Shown piece by piece: positions 32,963 through 39,939 of a stretch of 42,808 nt of DNA (positions are counted from its first letter, which is position 1; every line of letters starts with the position of its first letter). Location of the stretch: positions 65,320-108,127 of the forward strand of contig CAINNK010000037.1 of the NCBI GenBank assembly GCA_903851135.1, given 5' to 3'. The notes under the pieces are model-generated. The model was not told where the DNA came from and did not search any database. It saw only the letters and a program-made list of their open reading frames with translations. Source of the stretch: an uncultured bacterium (GTDB lineage Bacteria; Patescibacteriota; Minisyncoccia; Moranbacterales; GWC2-37-73). The position numbers and the translations under genes were made by a program.

Positions 32963-34096
32963 TTATTTATGCACCACTACTGGCGTGCCAATTTCAGCCC
33001 AACCATAAACACGTCTGGCTGATTCAGTTCCCAATCTAATGCAACCATGCGAAACTGGAATTCCAAGATGACTGGCGCCCTCTTGAAAACCGCCTGGCCA
33101 AACTGGAAGCTCATGAATGCCAACTTCACCCGATGGAAGAATTGCCATCCAATTTGGCATAAAAAGTCCATATTTCGGAGACCAAGCACGTGGGCTCTTA
33201 TTTTCAATTTTAAATTGTCCCTCTGGAGTTTCAAGCCCTTTTTTGCCAGAGGAAATTCGATATGCATCCAACGCTTTACCATTTTCAAAAATAACCATAA
33301 CTTGATATTTCAAATTAACATCAATATATTTACCAGTGTTTATAACTGGCTTAGTTTGATCTTTAGCTTGCGCCAACAAAGTTGTCAGATCACTGCTCCA
33401 ATCGGTTGAAGGTGGAGCAGTAGTTTCAAAAGAAGTTTGCCCAACCTTCACATAGCCATCATCTTTTTGCATGTTTTGTTTCACAAAAACTCCAATTTGA
33501 TAATGCGTTTTCCAATCAAAATTGTTTTTCGCTAACAACTTAATGTTGGTCTTTTCCTCATTCATCTGATATTCCAACTGCACTGAAGGACTAACTTCAA
33601 ATTTAACACTATACTCATCCAAGGGTCGATCAAAGCTAACCGCAACCGGCTCTTCGATATCCACCGCTACATTTTTTTCTCCTTCAAGTGGAACCAAAGA
33701 TTTTATCTTCGGAAAAGGTTTAGTTGAGAAAGAAAAATCCTGGCTAAATCCTAGTTGAAAAATATTTTTTCCACTTGCAATCGAGAGCAAATAATTCGTC
33801 TGCGGAGCCCAGAGACTTTTAGGGATTATTTTCAAAGTCTGGTTATGATTTGACCAATTGATTGAAAATTCTGCCTCGGGAAGAATGGTAAGATTTTTTT
33901 CAATCGTCTGTGTGACGACCGGAAAAGAAAAATCAATTTCGAGTATTTGAGTTGAGCCAATTGCATTTGTCTGCCTAATGGAGGCACTCGGTCTAAAAGC
34001 TCCGGGATGAAAATGCAACAAATAAGCAAGCGCAGCTAACAACAAAAAACCACTGCCAGCAGAAATCAAAAATAATAAATCCTTTTTAATGTCCAT
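32963..34096 (-). CDS. L,D-transpeptidase (YkuD) with Ig-like domain
   Basis: Cell-wall enzyme making 3-3 peptidoglycan cross-links or attaching proteins to peptidoglycan. N-terminal helix at about residues 7-27 anchors it in the membrane. Residues 40-230 hold two Ig-like (SbsA/Big_5-type) segments. The C-terminal YkuD domain (about 255-377) ends with IPVSHGCIRLG; His350 and Cys352 are the expected catalytic pair. 377 residues. It follows the glycoside-hydrolase-like gene by 15 bases, so the two likely form a cell-wall unit. Confidence 0.93.
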   Translation of the reverse strand: MDIKKDLLFLISAGSGFLLLAALAYLLHFHPGAFRPSASIRQTNAIGSTQILEIDFSFPVVTQTIEKNLTILPEAEFSINWSNHNQTLKIIPKSLWAPQTNYLLSIASGKNIFQLGFSQDFSFSTKPFPKIKSLVPLEGEKNVAVDIEEPVAVSFDRPLDEYSVKFEVSPSVQLEYQMNEEKTNIKLLAKNNFDWKTHYQIGVFVKQNMQKDDGYVKVGQTSFETTAPPSTDWSSDLTTLLAQAKDQTKPVINTGKYIDVNLKYQVMVIFENGKALDAYRISSGKKGLETPEGQFKIENKSPRAWSPKYGLFMPNWMAILPSGEVGIHELPVWPGGFQEGASHLGIPVSHGCIRLGTESARRVYGWAEIGTPVVVHK

Positions 34097-34111
34097 AATG
34101 TATCTTACTCC

Positions 34112-35281
34112 CTAATTGCTGCTTGCGTTAGCCTGGACAATATTTTTTGCTTGTTCCCAAAGAGTTGGATTGTTCTGCTGCGTTTTCATCCAATACCACC
34201 ACTCAACTCCCCAGATATAAACTTCTTTCATGCCGGTTTTTTTAGCAAAAGCAACATTATCCGCCAAAATCGTGGCATTCATGGAGAACAATTGCGTTTC
34301 CACTGGCGCTGAAGTTGTCCAGCCCTGGATCCAAGGCTCACCTTGCAATTCAATCACCACCACATTTTTCTGATGAGCAAAAATTCGCACAAAAAGTTGT
34401 TTGGCTTTGAAAAAGTTCGGCCCCCAAGGATAGCGCCAATAACCAAAACGCGGACTGATAACTTCACGATACATTGTCGTGCCAAAAATGTCCGATCGCT
34501 TGGCCGGCTCGATCCAAAGCGTTGCTTCTCCCCCGTCAGTAAGCATGATTGGCCTGGAAGAATCAAGTGCTTTGGTTTGAGCAACTTCACTATCAACTAA
34601 AGCTGGATCTATCGGAGGGCAAACCCCAAAATCCAAAAAGGGCTCATTTTCAACTTGCCAGCGAATAATTTCGGAATGATTATTCTTATATCTCTCCAAA
34701 ATAGTTTTCTCGAAAGCCAGCAAATCCGCTTTTCGTTTAGCATCATCACTGCCAACCCACTGCGGAATAAAACATTCCGGCCACCGCGGAGTTTTTTGTC
34801 CAAAAGCCAAAATAATTTTGGCTCCACGCTGATTAGCCTGATCAAGTTGCCAATCAAGATCAGCAAAATCATACTGACCATCGGCTGTTTCAACTTTGTC
34901 CCAATATACTGGCAAGCGAATATAGCGAATTTTCAAATCATCCAACATTGCCACATAAGCTTGTCGCCAATCAAGTCCAATATCCTGAGCATAACGCAAA
35001 GAAAAAGTCGTCCCAATTACAGCCTTGGTGCTTACTTCTTTTACTGGCAAATTTATATAACCAAAAAACAGCAATACTATCAGCAAAACTGACCCCAGAA
35101 TAAGACCAACAATTTTCAGAAACTTTTTCAGGCCTTTAAATCTATCGGCCTTATTCGTCCTATCTGTTTTTTTTACATTGTCCGTCTTTTTCATTGTTTT
35201 TGCTATTTTTTTTATTTTCTTTTTCATTGTTTTTTGATTTTTGAATTTTAAAATTTGCATTTCCGCATCTGTATTTCGCAT
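34112..35281 (-). CDS. Membrane-anchored glycoside hydrolase-like protein (clan A TIM barrel)
   Basis: Residues 85-385 form a TIM-barrel pattern typical of clan GH-A (cellulase/GH5- or GH39-like): FSLRYAQDIGLDWRQ...LKIRYIRLPVYWDKVE, then DWQLDQANQRGAKIILAFG, WQVENEP with probable acid/base Glu213, and VVVIELQGEPW with probable nucleophile Glu311 or Glu315. A transmembrane helix lies at about 56-74; before it is a Lys-rich, repetitive tail (KKTDNVKKTDRTNKADRFKG). The upstream start at 35281 lies in repeat DNA; the ATG at 35227 (residue 19) is a good alternative. The true substrate is unknown; next to an L,D-transpeptidase, a cell-surface glycan is a reasonable guess. Confidence 0.8.
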   Translation of the reverse strand: MRNTDAEMQILKFKNQKTMKKKIKKIAKTMKKTDNVKKTDRTNKADRFKGLKKFLKIVGLILGSVLLIVLLFFGYINLPVKEVSTKAVIGTTFSLRYAQDIGLDWRQAYVAMLDDLKIRYIRLPVYWDKVETADGQYDFADLDWQLDQANQRGAKIILAFGQKTPRWPECFIPQWVGSDDAKRKADLLAFEKTILERYKNNHSEIIRWQVENEPFLDFGVCPPIDPALVDSEVAQTKALDSSRPIMLTDGGEATLWIEPAKRSDIFGTTMYREVISPRFGYWRYPWGPNFFKAKQLFVRIFAHQKNVVVIELQGEPWIQGWTTSAPVETQLFSMNATILADNVAFAKKTGMKEVYIWGVEWWYWMKTQQNNPTLWEQAKNIVQANASSN

Positions 35282-35434
35282 TCTTTCTGCACCATATGAA
35301 GTACGTAGGCAAAAAACAAGTGATGAGCGTCAAGAAATTTTCAGCGAGCTTTTTCAGCAGAAAAAGTGCAGCGGGAATTTTAGCGAAGAGCGAAGTTTTT
35401 GCCACAGTATCTTCATCAGGTGCGATTTTCTTTT
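35282..35434. repeat. Probable dispersed repeat segment upstream of the GH-like gene
   Basis: Translates on the minus strand to PAALFLLKKLAENF and LPTYFIWCRKNAKY, peptide strings I recognise as recurring spurious translations in Patescibacteria genomes. No supported gene. The segment merges with the start region of the GH-like gene. Confidence 0.4.
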
Positions 35435-35465
35435 GTAACTTTTCTTTCCTAAAAAGAAAAGTTAC
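35435..35465. terminator. Hairpin downstream of the EamA gene
   Basis: Perfect 13-bp stem GTAACTTTTCTTT (35435-35447) / AAAGAAAAGTTAC (35453-35465), loop CCTAA, eight bases beyond the EamA stop. It lacks a long U-tract, so it may instead be the end of the dispersed repeat next to it. Confidence 0.5.
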
Positions 35466-35473
35466 TTAGGTTT

Positions 35474-36391
35474 TTATCTAATAAAAAATATCCCCACTGC
35501 TATAACCCCAATAGCAACAATCTTTTGCACCCAATCCCAAAAAAATAATTTCTCTTCAAAAATTTGATGATATTTTTTTGAAACCATCCATGCCAATATT
35601 AACACAAAAACATATTGGACAGAAACCAAAGCATTAATGAGCGTCACACTGCCAAGTGTGATGGCATAATTTAAAAGCAGCGCACTGAGCCCGCCCACAA
35701 TCTTATTGCCGACAAAAATTGCGCCCGTACTAAAGGCTTGTTTTTTGTTTTTGCGATGAAGGTGAAAACTCTTCCAAATGTCTTTGCGCCAAATTGGCAC
35801 CAACAGCAATCCGAGCGCGCCCAAAAAGCCGCCGACCCTAGTCCAAACATACCAAGTCACAAAATTTTCACTTTGGGACAAATTTTTGAAAGCCACGTAG
35901 GCAATTGCCAGCAAAATTCCCGCCCCGATAGCAAAATAAAAGCCGCTGAAAAATTTCTTCTTACCCAGTTTTAGTGGCAAGTCAAAAGAAATGAGCAGAC
36001 CGCCAAGAATCAACAGCAAAATGCCAAAAATTTGAAGTAAGTTTAATTTTTCACTTTGCATCGGCAGCGAAATCAAGAAAGTCGCCAAAGGCAAAACGGC
36101 GCCCACCACCGGCACCACCCGACTGGCCTGCGCCTTGCCGATAGCAAAATAAAGCAGTAATATTCCCAACAAAAAAATAATTCCGCTTCCGAAACAAAGC
36201 GCTAATCCCGAAAGACTTGGCATCACCAAACCAAACGGCGCAAAAAACACCGCCCACAAACTAAAAACCCCCACATAAAAAGCATAAACCGGCGCCGAAG
36301 AAAATCTTTTCGAGCCCAACAAAAACTTGTCCAAAATATTGGCCAGAGCCCCAAACAAATAAGCAACCACCGTCAGGATTATCCAAAGCAT
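35474..36391 (-). CDS. EamA/DMT-superfamily transporter
   Basis: Drug/metabolite transporter with about ten transmembrane helices in two five-helix halves: the first begins LWIILTVVAYLFGALANILDKFLL, the second near GFYFAIGAGILLAIAYVAFKNL. Characteristic loops GILLLYFAIGKAQASRVVPVVGAVLPLATF and the matching LLLNYAITLGSVTLINALVSVQYVFVLILAW in the second half are seen. 305 residues is standard. Substrate not predictable. It is a single gene, divided from its neighbours by repeat DNA on both sides. Confidence 0.9.
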   Translation of the reverse strand: MLWIILTVVAYLFGALANILDKFLLGSKRFSSAPVYAFYVGVFSLWAVFFAPFGLVMPSLSGLALCFGSGIIFLLGILLLYFAIGKAQASRVVPVVGAVLPLATFLISLPMQSEKLNLLQIFGILLLILGGLLISFDLPLKLGKKKFFSGFYFAIGAGILLAIAYVAFKNLSQSENFVTWYVWTRVGGFLGALGLLLVPIWRKDIWKSFHLHRKNKKQAFSTGAIFVGNKIVGGLSALLLNYAITLGSVTLINALVSVQYVFVLILAWMVSKKYHQIFEEKLFFWDWVQKIVAIGVIAVGIFFIR

Positions 36392-36407
36392 AAAAAAATT
36401 TTAAGTT

Positions 36408-36438
36408 TAAAACCTTGCCTACCGGCAGGCAGGTTTTA
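36408..36438. repeat. GC-rich palindromic repeat, copy 2
   Basis: TGCCTACCGGCAGGCAGG (36416-36433) framed by TTTAAAACCT on the left and GGTTTTAAA on the right, giving a nested palindrome. Compare 5199-5222. Confidence 0.6.
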
Positions 36439-36505
36439 AATTTGAAATAAGTGAACATCTAAATCATTTACTTTAATTATACACCAATAACTGCGCAATC
36501 GAAAA

Positions 36506-36540
36506 TAAAAAAACTCCCAGATCAATTGGGAGTTTTTTGT
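36506..36540 (-). terminator. Intrinsic terminator after the small coiled-coil gene
   Basis: Stem ACTCCCA (36513-36519) / TGGGAGT (36527-36533), loop GATCAAT, flanked by A and T runs. It lies immediately beyond the stop at 36542. Confidence 0.85.
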
Positions 36541-36541
36541 T

Positions 36542-36877
36542 TTAAATCATTGGTTCTATGTCTAATTCAGTTTTTTCTCTTAATTCTTTTAGTAACGCTT
36601 TATTTTCATTATAATCACTGTCGGCTTCCTCAAAATTTTTTCTCAACAAAGCAAATTCCCTTGTTGAGATTTTTTTGGCTGAAATCATCAGTGCAAGCAT
36701 ATTTGATAATTCAATACGCTTAGAATTTTGTGCCTCAATTCTATTTCTAAGATTAATTAATAAATTCACACCCTCTTCCTTTAATGTAATAACCCGATTA
36801 TTGGGTTTTTCAATGTTGTCTTCTGGCATATTATTTACTGGCTCAAAAATTGGGTTGCCAGGTTGTTCTAGACTCAT
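36542..36877 (-). CDS. Hypothetical small helical protein
   Basis: 111 residues, no recognised family. Residues 1-30 are Pro/Asn/Glu-rich and probably disordered; about 32-105 is strongly helical with heptad-like Leu/Ile spacing (EEGVNLLINLRNRIEAQNSKRIELSNMLAL ... LLKELREKTELD), so a coiled coil is likely. No membrane segment or signal. It follows the putative anti-sigma gene by 37 bases on the same strand and precedes a strong terminator, so it is probably the last gene of the sigma-factor operon. Confidence 0.65.
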   Translation of the reverse strand: MSLEQPGNPIFEPVNNMPEDNIEKPNNRVITLKEEGVNLLINLRNRIEAQNSKRIELSNMLALMISAKKISTREFALLRKNFEEADSDYNENKALLKELREKTELDIEPMI

Positions 36878-36914
36878 ATTATTGTTTTATTAATAAAAAA
36901 ATTAATTAGCCATT

Positions 36915-37706
36915 TTATTGCAACAATTCTGATCGCACCTCAATTTCAATTCTTTGATCTTTTCCATTTTTCCCACCATGAGAAAGCTCTCTCTTTCTGA
37001 TGAATTCATCCTCCTTTTCATTGTCGGCTTCGCGAATATTTTTAGCCACAAAATCGTTGACGCCTTTTTTGCCACCGATTATTTCAACACTTTCACCCTT
37101 ATTCACAACTTTGCTGTTCACTTTCATGTTTGCATTTTGAACGTCCCATTGTTTTCCAGATGGGTCTTCCAGCACAAATTCATTCTCGTTTTTAACTTCA
37201 ATAATTTCTCCCTCTAGTAATCCCTCGTCTGGATGATTCCACAATTGCTCTTTATCAATTTTAACTTTTTCATAAAAAGGAATTTTTTTGGTCAAAACCC
37301 GATCAATTGTTTTGCCAAATCCCGCGAAGAAAAAGACCAGACCGCAGCCAAAACTCAAAAAAATTGAAGCTAGCACCACTAAATAGACTCGGTGACGATA
37401 CCAGCCCCTAATATGGATAAAATCATAATAAGCCACTGCGAAAAACAAAACCAATAATCCAATCCAAACATATGGCAAAGAAAGCAGCACATACTGCAAG
37501 AAAGTTTTGTGCAAATAAAAATAAATATCCCAATCGTGCCGGACAATAATATCCAATATCACCGAAAAAGACATTGCGCCAACCAACAACGCCAATCCAA
37601 ACATAATCCAAGTCAGCCAATTTTTAACCAGAAATTTCCATTTCGGCTCAGGTTTAACATGTTGCTCCGTTATTGTCTTTAAAATATTTTCGCTAATCTT
37701 TGTCAT
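36915..37706 (-). CDS. Four-helix membrane protein, putative anti-sigma factor
   Basis: 263 residues. A short cytoplasmic N-terminus (ILKTITEQHVKPEPKWKFLVKNW) leads into four transmembrane helices (about 29-51, 67-90, 107-130 and the segment between). The C-terminal 130 residues are soluble and include a small beta-rich part (LLEGEIIEVKNENEFVLEDPSGKQWDV...) resembling an OB-like fold, then a charged tail. There is no catalytic motif. The gene lies just downstream of an ECF sigma factor, the usual site for its anti-sigma partner, and membrane topology fits; no ZAS or other known anti-sigma domain is recognisable, so this is inference from context. Confidence 0.6.
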   Translation of the reverse strand: MTKISENILKTITEQHVKPEPKWKFLVKNWLTWIMFGLALLVGAMSFSVILDIIVRHDWDIYFYLHKTFLQYVLLSLPYVWIGLLVLFFAVAYYDFIHIRGWYRHRVYLVVLASIFLSFGCGLVFFFAGFGKTIDRVLTKKIPFYEKVKIDKEQLWNHPDEGLLEGEIIEVKNENEFVLEDPSGKQWDVQNANMKVNSKVVNKGESVEIIGGKKGVNDFVAKNIREADNEKEDEFIRKRELSHGGKNGKDQRIEIEVRSELLQ

Positions 37707-37823
37707 ACAATTTCATTTAAGCATCTAAGCATTTAATCATTTAAACATACAAACATTTAAGCATCCAAGCAATTAGAACAAATAAAACAGCTAGAACAAT
37801 TAGAACACTTAAACTATTCATGA
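37707..37823. repeat. Short degenerate repeats between sigma and putative anti-sigma genes
   Basis: CATTTAAGCAT / CATTTAAACAT / CAAGCAATTAGAACA / CAATTAGAACA units in loose tandem. No gene and no clear hairpin. Confidence 0.55.
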
Positions 37824-38447
37824 TCATCCAAATCTCCCAAACCTACCCTTCCCCTTACTACTCCCGTCCTTGGTTTTTTCTTTGAACTGCTGCTTGGCCC
37901 TACTAATAAGGGTAGCTACGGTGCCCATTGGTTTTTCAAGAATGTCAGAAATTTCCTTGTAATCTTTTTCTTCCAAAAATTTCAGCACCAACACTTCTCG
38001 ATAACGCTCATCCAACTTATCCAAAATATCCTTAACTTCAACCACTGTATATTTGCGTTCAAGCTCGCGCGCCAAATCCTCATCACTGGCTAAAATGTTG
38101 AGCAAATTTGAGTCGCCTTCATAGGTCGTGGTCTTCGGCCGCGCCGTGACTTTGCGAAAATGACTAATAACTTTGTTGTGCGTGATGCGATAAATCCAGG
38201 ATGAAAATTTCAAATCCTGATCAAAATCATTGAGGTTTTTGTAGGCACTCAAAAAAACATCCTGCAGAATATCTTCTCCATCTTCCTTGGTTGACCGCGA
38301 AATCCGCATGATATATCTGAGCAATTTTTCCTCATAACGCTGCACTAGAAAACCATAAACATCCGCATTTTTCAAGGTCAAAGCAACTAATTGCTCATCA
38401 GTTTTATTTTCGAAGCTATTTGATTCTGCTTTTTTCTCTTTTCTCAT
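37824..38447 (-). CDS. ECF-type RNA polymerase sigma factor
   Basis: Directs RNA polymerase to a stress-type regulon. Sigma region 2 covers about residues 35-100 with DILQDVFLSAYKNLNDFDQDLKFSSWIYRITHNKVISHFRK, the -10-recognising helix; region 4 covers about 140-190 with LDERYREVLVLKFLEEKDYKEISDILEKPMGTVATLISRAKQQFKE, the -35 helix-turn-helix. Region 3 is absent, as in ECF sigma factors. 207 residues. The last residues (KGKGRFGRFG) are a Gly/Arg tail unusual for the family. The 5' flank carries a MITE-like element, so the promoter may have been altered. Confidence 0.95.
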   Translation of the reverse strand: MRKEKKAESNSFENKTDEQLVALTLKNADVYGFLVQRYEEKLLRYIMRISRSTKEDGEDILQDVFLSAYKNLNDFDQDLKFSSWIYRITHNKVISHFRKVTARPKTTTYEGDSNLLNILASDEDLARELERKYTVVEVKDILDKLDERYREVLVLKFLEEKDYKEISDILEKPMGTVATLISRAKQQFKEKTKDGSSKGKGRFGRFG

Positions 38448-38471
38448 TTGAAAATATAGGAAACATTTTAT

Positions 38472-38586
38472 CGAACGAACATACTTTTTCTTTTTTCGCT
38501 TGAAAGTGGTTTACCTTGGCATTAAAAATTCTAATAACAAAGAAACACTTTCACTGGGATAAAAAGAAAAACGTATGTGAGTGAGG
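38472..38586. repeat. MITE-like inverted-repeat element, copy C
   Basis: Starts ACGAACATACTTTTTCTTTT and ends AAAAACGTATGTGAGTG; inner ends CTTGAAAGTGG and CACTTTCACTGGGATAAAAA. Same structure as copies A and B. It sits just upstream of the sigma-factor gene. Confidence 0.65.
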
Positions 38587-38631
38587 TAGGGTACTCTTAT
38601 CAACCATTTGTTTATTATACCATGCAGCCGC

Positions 38632-38670
38632 ACAAAAAACACCCCGCCTGAGCGGAGTGTTTTTCTTTTT
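38632..38670 (-). terminator. Intrinsic terminator after the RRM gene
   Basis: Stem AAAAACACCCCGC (38635-38647) / GCGGAGTGTTTTT (38652-38664) with one C/A mismatch and loop CTGA. T-rich on both sides. Confidence 0.85.
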
Positions 38671-38686
38671 GACTCAACGACTATTA

Positions 38687-39013
38687 CTAGTAGTTGTTTC
38701 GGCTTCCGTAACCACCACCTCGGTTGTTACCACCGCCATTGAAATCACGTCGTGGAGGACGAGCTTCCATTGGGCGAGCTTCATTTACAGTCAAAGTACG
38801 TCCTTCGTACTCTTTTTTGTCAAACAATTCAATTGCTGCTTGTGCTTCTGCATCAGAAGACAATTCAACGAATCCGAAACCTTTTGAGCGACCAGTCATT
38901 TTATCCATGATAATTGTTGCTGATGCCACGGTTCCTGCTTGAGCAAAAAGGTCTTTTAGTTGGTCTTCCGAAGTTGAGTAAGGAAGTCCTCCAACGTATA
39001 GTTTTGTTGCCAT
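38687..39013 (-). CDS. RRM-domain RNA-binding protein with Gly-rich tail
   Basis: Single RNA-recognition motif: RNP2 is LYVGGLPY (residues 4-11), RNP1 is KGFGFVEL (about 44-51). The last 25 residues are Arg/Gly/Asn-rich (RRDFNGGGNNRGGGYGSRNNY). 108 residues, like cyanobacterial Rbp and eukaryotic glycine-rich proteins, several of which are cold-induced; cold induction here is only a guess. It has a strong promoter and a folded leader (see the next features). The gene stands alone, ended by a good terminator, and is likely well expressed. Confidence 0.96.
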   Translation of the reverse strand: MATKLYVGGLPYSTSEDQLKDLFAQAGTVASATIIMDKMTGRSKGFGFVELSSDAEAQAAIELFDKKEYEGRTLTVNEARPMEARPPRRDFNGGGNNRGGGYGSRNNY

Positions 39014-39083
39014 AGTTTTCGCTTTGTTCTAATTACTTTGTAAGGCGACCTCCTCTCTTAATTTTAGCCACAAAGGCGAAAAC
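39014..39083 (-). promoter_or_regulatory. Folded 5' leader of the RRM gene with a distant Shine-Dalgarno
   Basis: On the minus strand GTTTTCGCCTTTGT (complement of 39070-39083) can pair with ACAAAGCGAAAAC (complement of 39015-39027), a 13-bp stem with one bulged C, ending one base before the ATG. The loop holds a perfect AGGAGGT (39048-39054), 34 bases from the ATG. A second ACAAAG in the loop (CTTACAAAGTAATT) can compete for CTTTGT, so two folds are possible. Confidence 0.6.
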
Positions 39084-39108
39084 CAGTAAGACACTTACAA
39101 TTAAACTA

Positions 39109-39137
39109 AGTATACAGGAATATTGACTGACTGTCAA
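39109..39137 (-). promoter_or_regulatory. Strong promoter of the RRM gene
   Basis: Minus strand: TTGACA (complement of 39132-39137), 17-bp spacer, TATACT (complement of 39109-39114). Expected start near 39102, giving an approximately 90-nt leader. Confidence 0.8.
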
Positions 39138-39163
39138 TGCAACCATGCCTAGACAGAACTTGG

Positions 39164-39877
39164 TCAATTTAAATATTTTGCCGGATCCAGCCAATCAAAA
39201 AGCAGCGCTTTCGTTTGCACATAGCCTAAAATATTCACGCTACTTCCCTTGTGGATTGCCAGATGCAAATGTTTGCGCTCGCCGTCCGTTTCACTGCTAA
39301 AACCTGTTCCAAGATTGCCCAAAACATCACCCATCTTCAATTGCTCTCCAACTTTTGCAGTGATACTCGAAAGACGCAAGTGCCCATAAATAACTGTTAC
39401 GCTTTGACCATCCAGCGCGCAAGCCTGCACTGCAACTCCGCCATAACCACTAGCAATTTTCTTTTCCAAGAGTTCTCCTTCACAAAGTGAGACCACTGAA
39501 ACATCAATGTTTTGCTCGCTGGCAGTGGTTTCTAAATCACTGCCAGTATGATAGCCTTGGAATCTTTCGGGTTGCACTGGCGAAGTTTTTGGCGTGATGA
39601 AAATTCCAAACGGTTTTTTCGTGATCCGAGCAAGCGCCCCTGCAATGGGGTCAATTGTCTGAGCCAAATTTTGAACTTGCTGATTGTTGCTTATTGCTTG
39701 TTGCTTATTATTTGTTATCTGTTGTTCACTGCTCACTGCTTGTTGATTACTAGTTACTGATGACTGATCACTGACCCTTGGCGCTTGCACTTTTTTTACT
39801 ACCAAAACAACAGCAGCAATAATAATTATTGCAACAATTAAAGCCAACATGATGTACAAAAATAATTTCTTCTTCAT
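39164..39877 (-). CDS. M23-like peptidase (lysostaphin-type fold), membrane-anchored
   Basis: Peptidoglycan endopeptidase or a catalytically altered relative. A transmembrane helix covers about residues 5-28 after MKKKLF; next is a Gln/Asn/Ser-rich linker (about 33-70, with QQAVSSEQQITNNKQQAISNNQQ). The M23 fold follows: GYHTGSDLETT has the first His and Asp ligand positions; VIYGHL and GERKHLHLAIHKG supply the later His-x-His. The start at 39877 is preferred over the upstream one at 39913, because 39913 falls inside a RAYT-associated palindrome; the Shine-Dalgarno GGAG, 10 bases upstream of ATG, is itself supplied by that palindrome. Confidence 0.87.
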   Translation of the reverse strand: MKKKLFLYIMLALIVAIIIIAAVVLVVKKVQAPRVSDQSSVTSNQQAVSSEQQITNNKQQAISNNQQVQNLAQTIDPIAGALARITKKPFGIFITPKTSPVQPERFQGYHTGSDLETTASEQNIDVSVVSLCEGELLEKKIASGYGGVAVQACALDGQSVTVIYGHLRLSSITAKVGEQLKMGDVLGNLGTGFSSETDGERKHLHLAIHKGSSVNILGYVQTKALLFDWLDPAKYLN

Positions 39878-39887
39878 ATGACCATTT

Positions 39888-39931
39888 CTCCGAAGGCTAA
39901 ACCTTCGGAGCACCGAAGGTTTAGCCTTCGG
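39888..39931. repeat. Inverted pair of CCGAAGG palindromes downstream of the RAYT gene
   Basis: First: CTCCGAAGG-CTAAA-CCTTCGGAG (39888-39910). Second: CCGAAGG-TTTAG-CCTTCGG (39913-39931). The loops show they are inverted relative to each other, as in BIME-type REP pairs. Directly after the transposase stop. Confidence 0.8.
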
Positions 39932-39939
39932 AAATCCAC

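Noticed and set aside
35160-35405. An 81-codon minus-strand ORF with LPTYFIWCRKN.
   Set aside because: Looks like spurious translation of a dispersed repeat and overlaps the GH-like gene's N-terminus in another frame.
36261-36458. A 65-codon minus-strand ORF with CLPVGKV.
   Set aside because: Frame-shifted shadow of the EamA gene plus the GC-rich palindrome.
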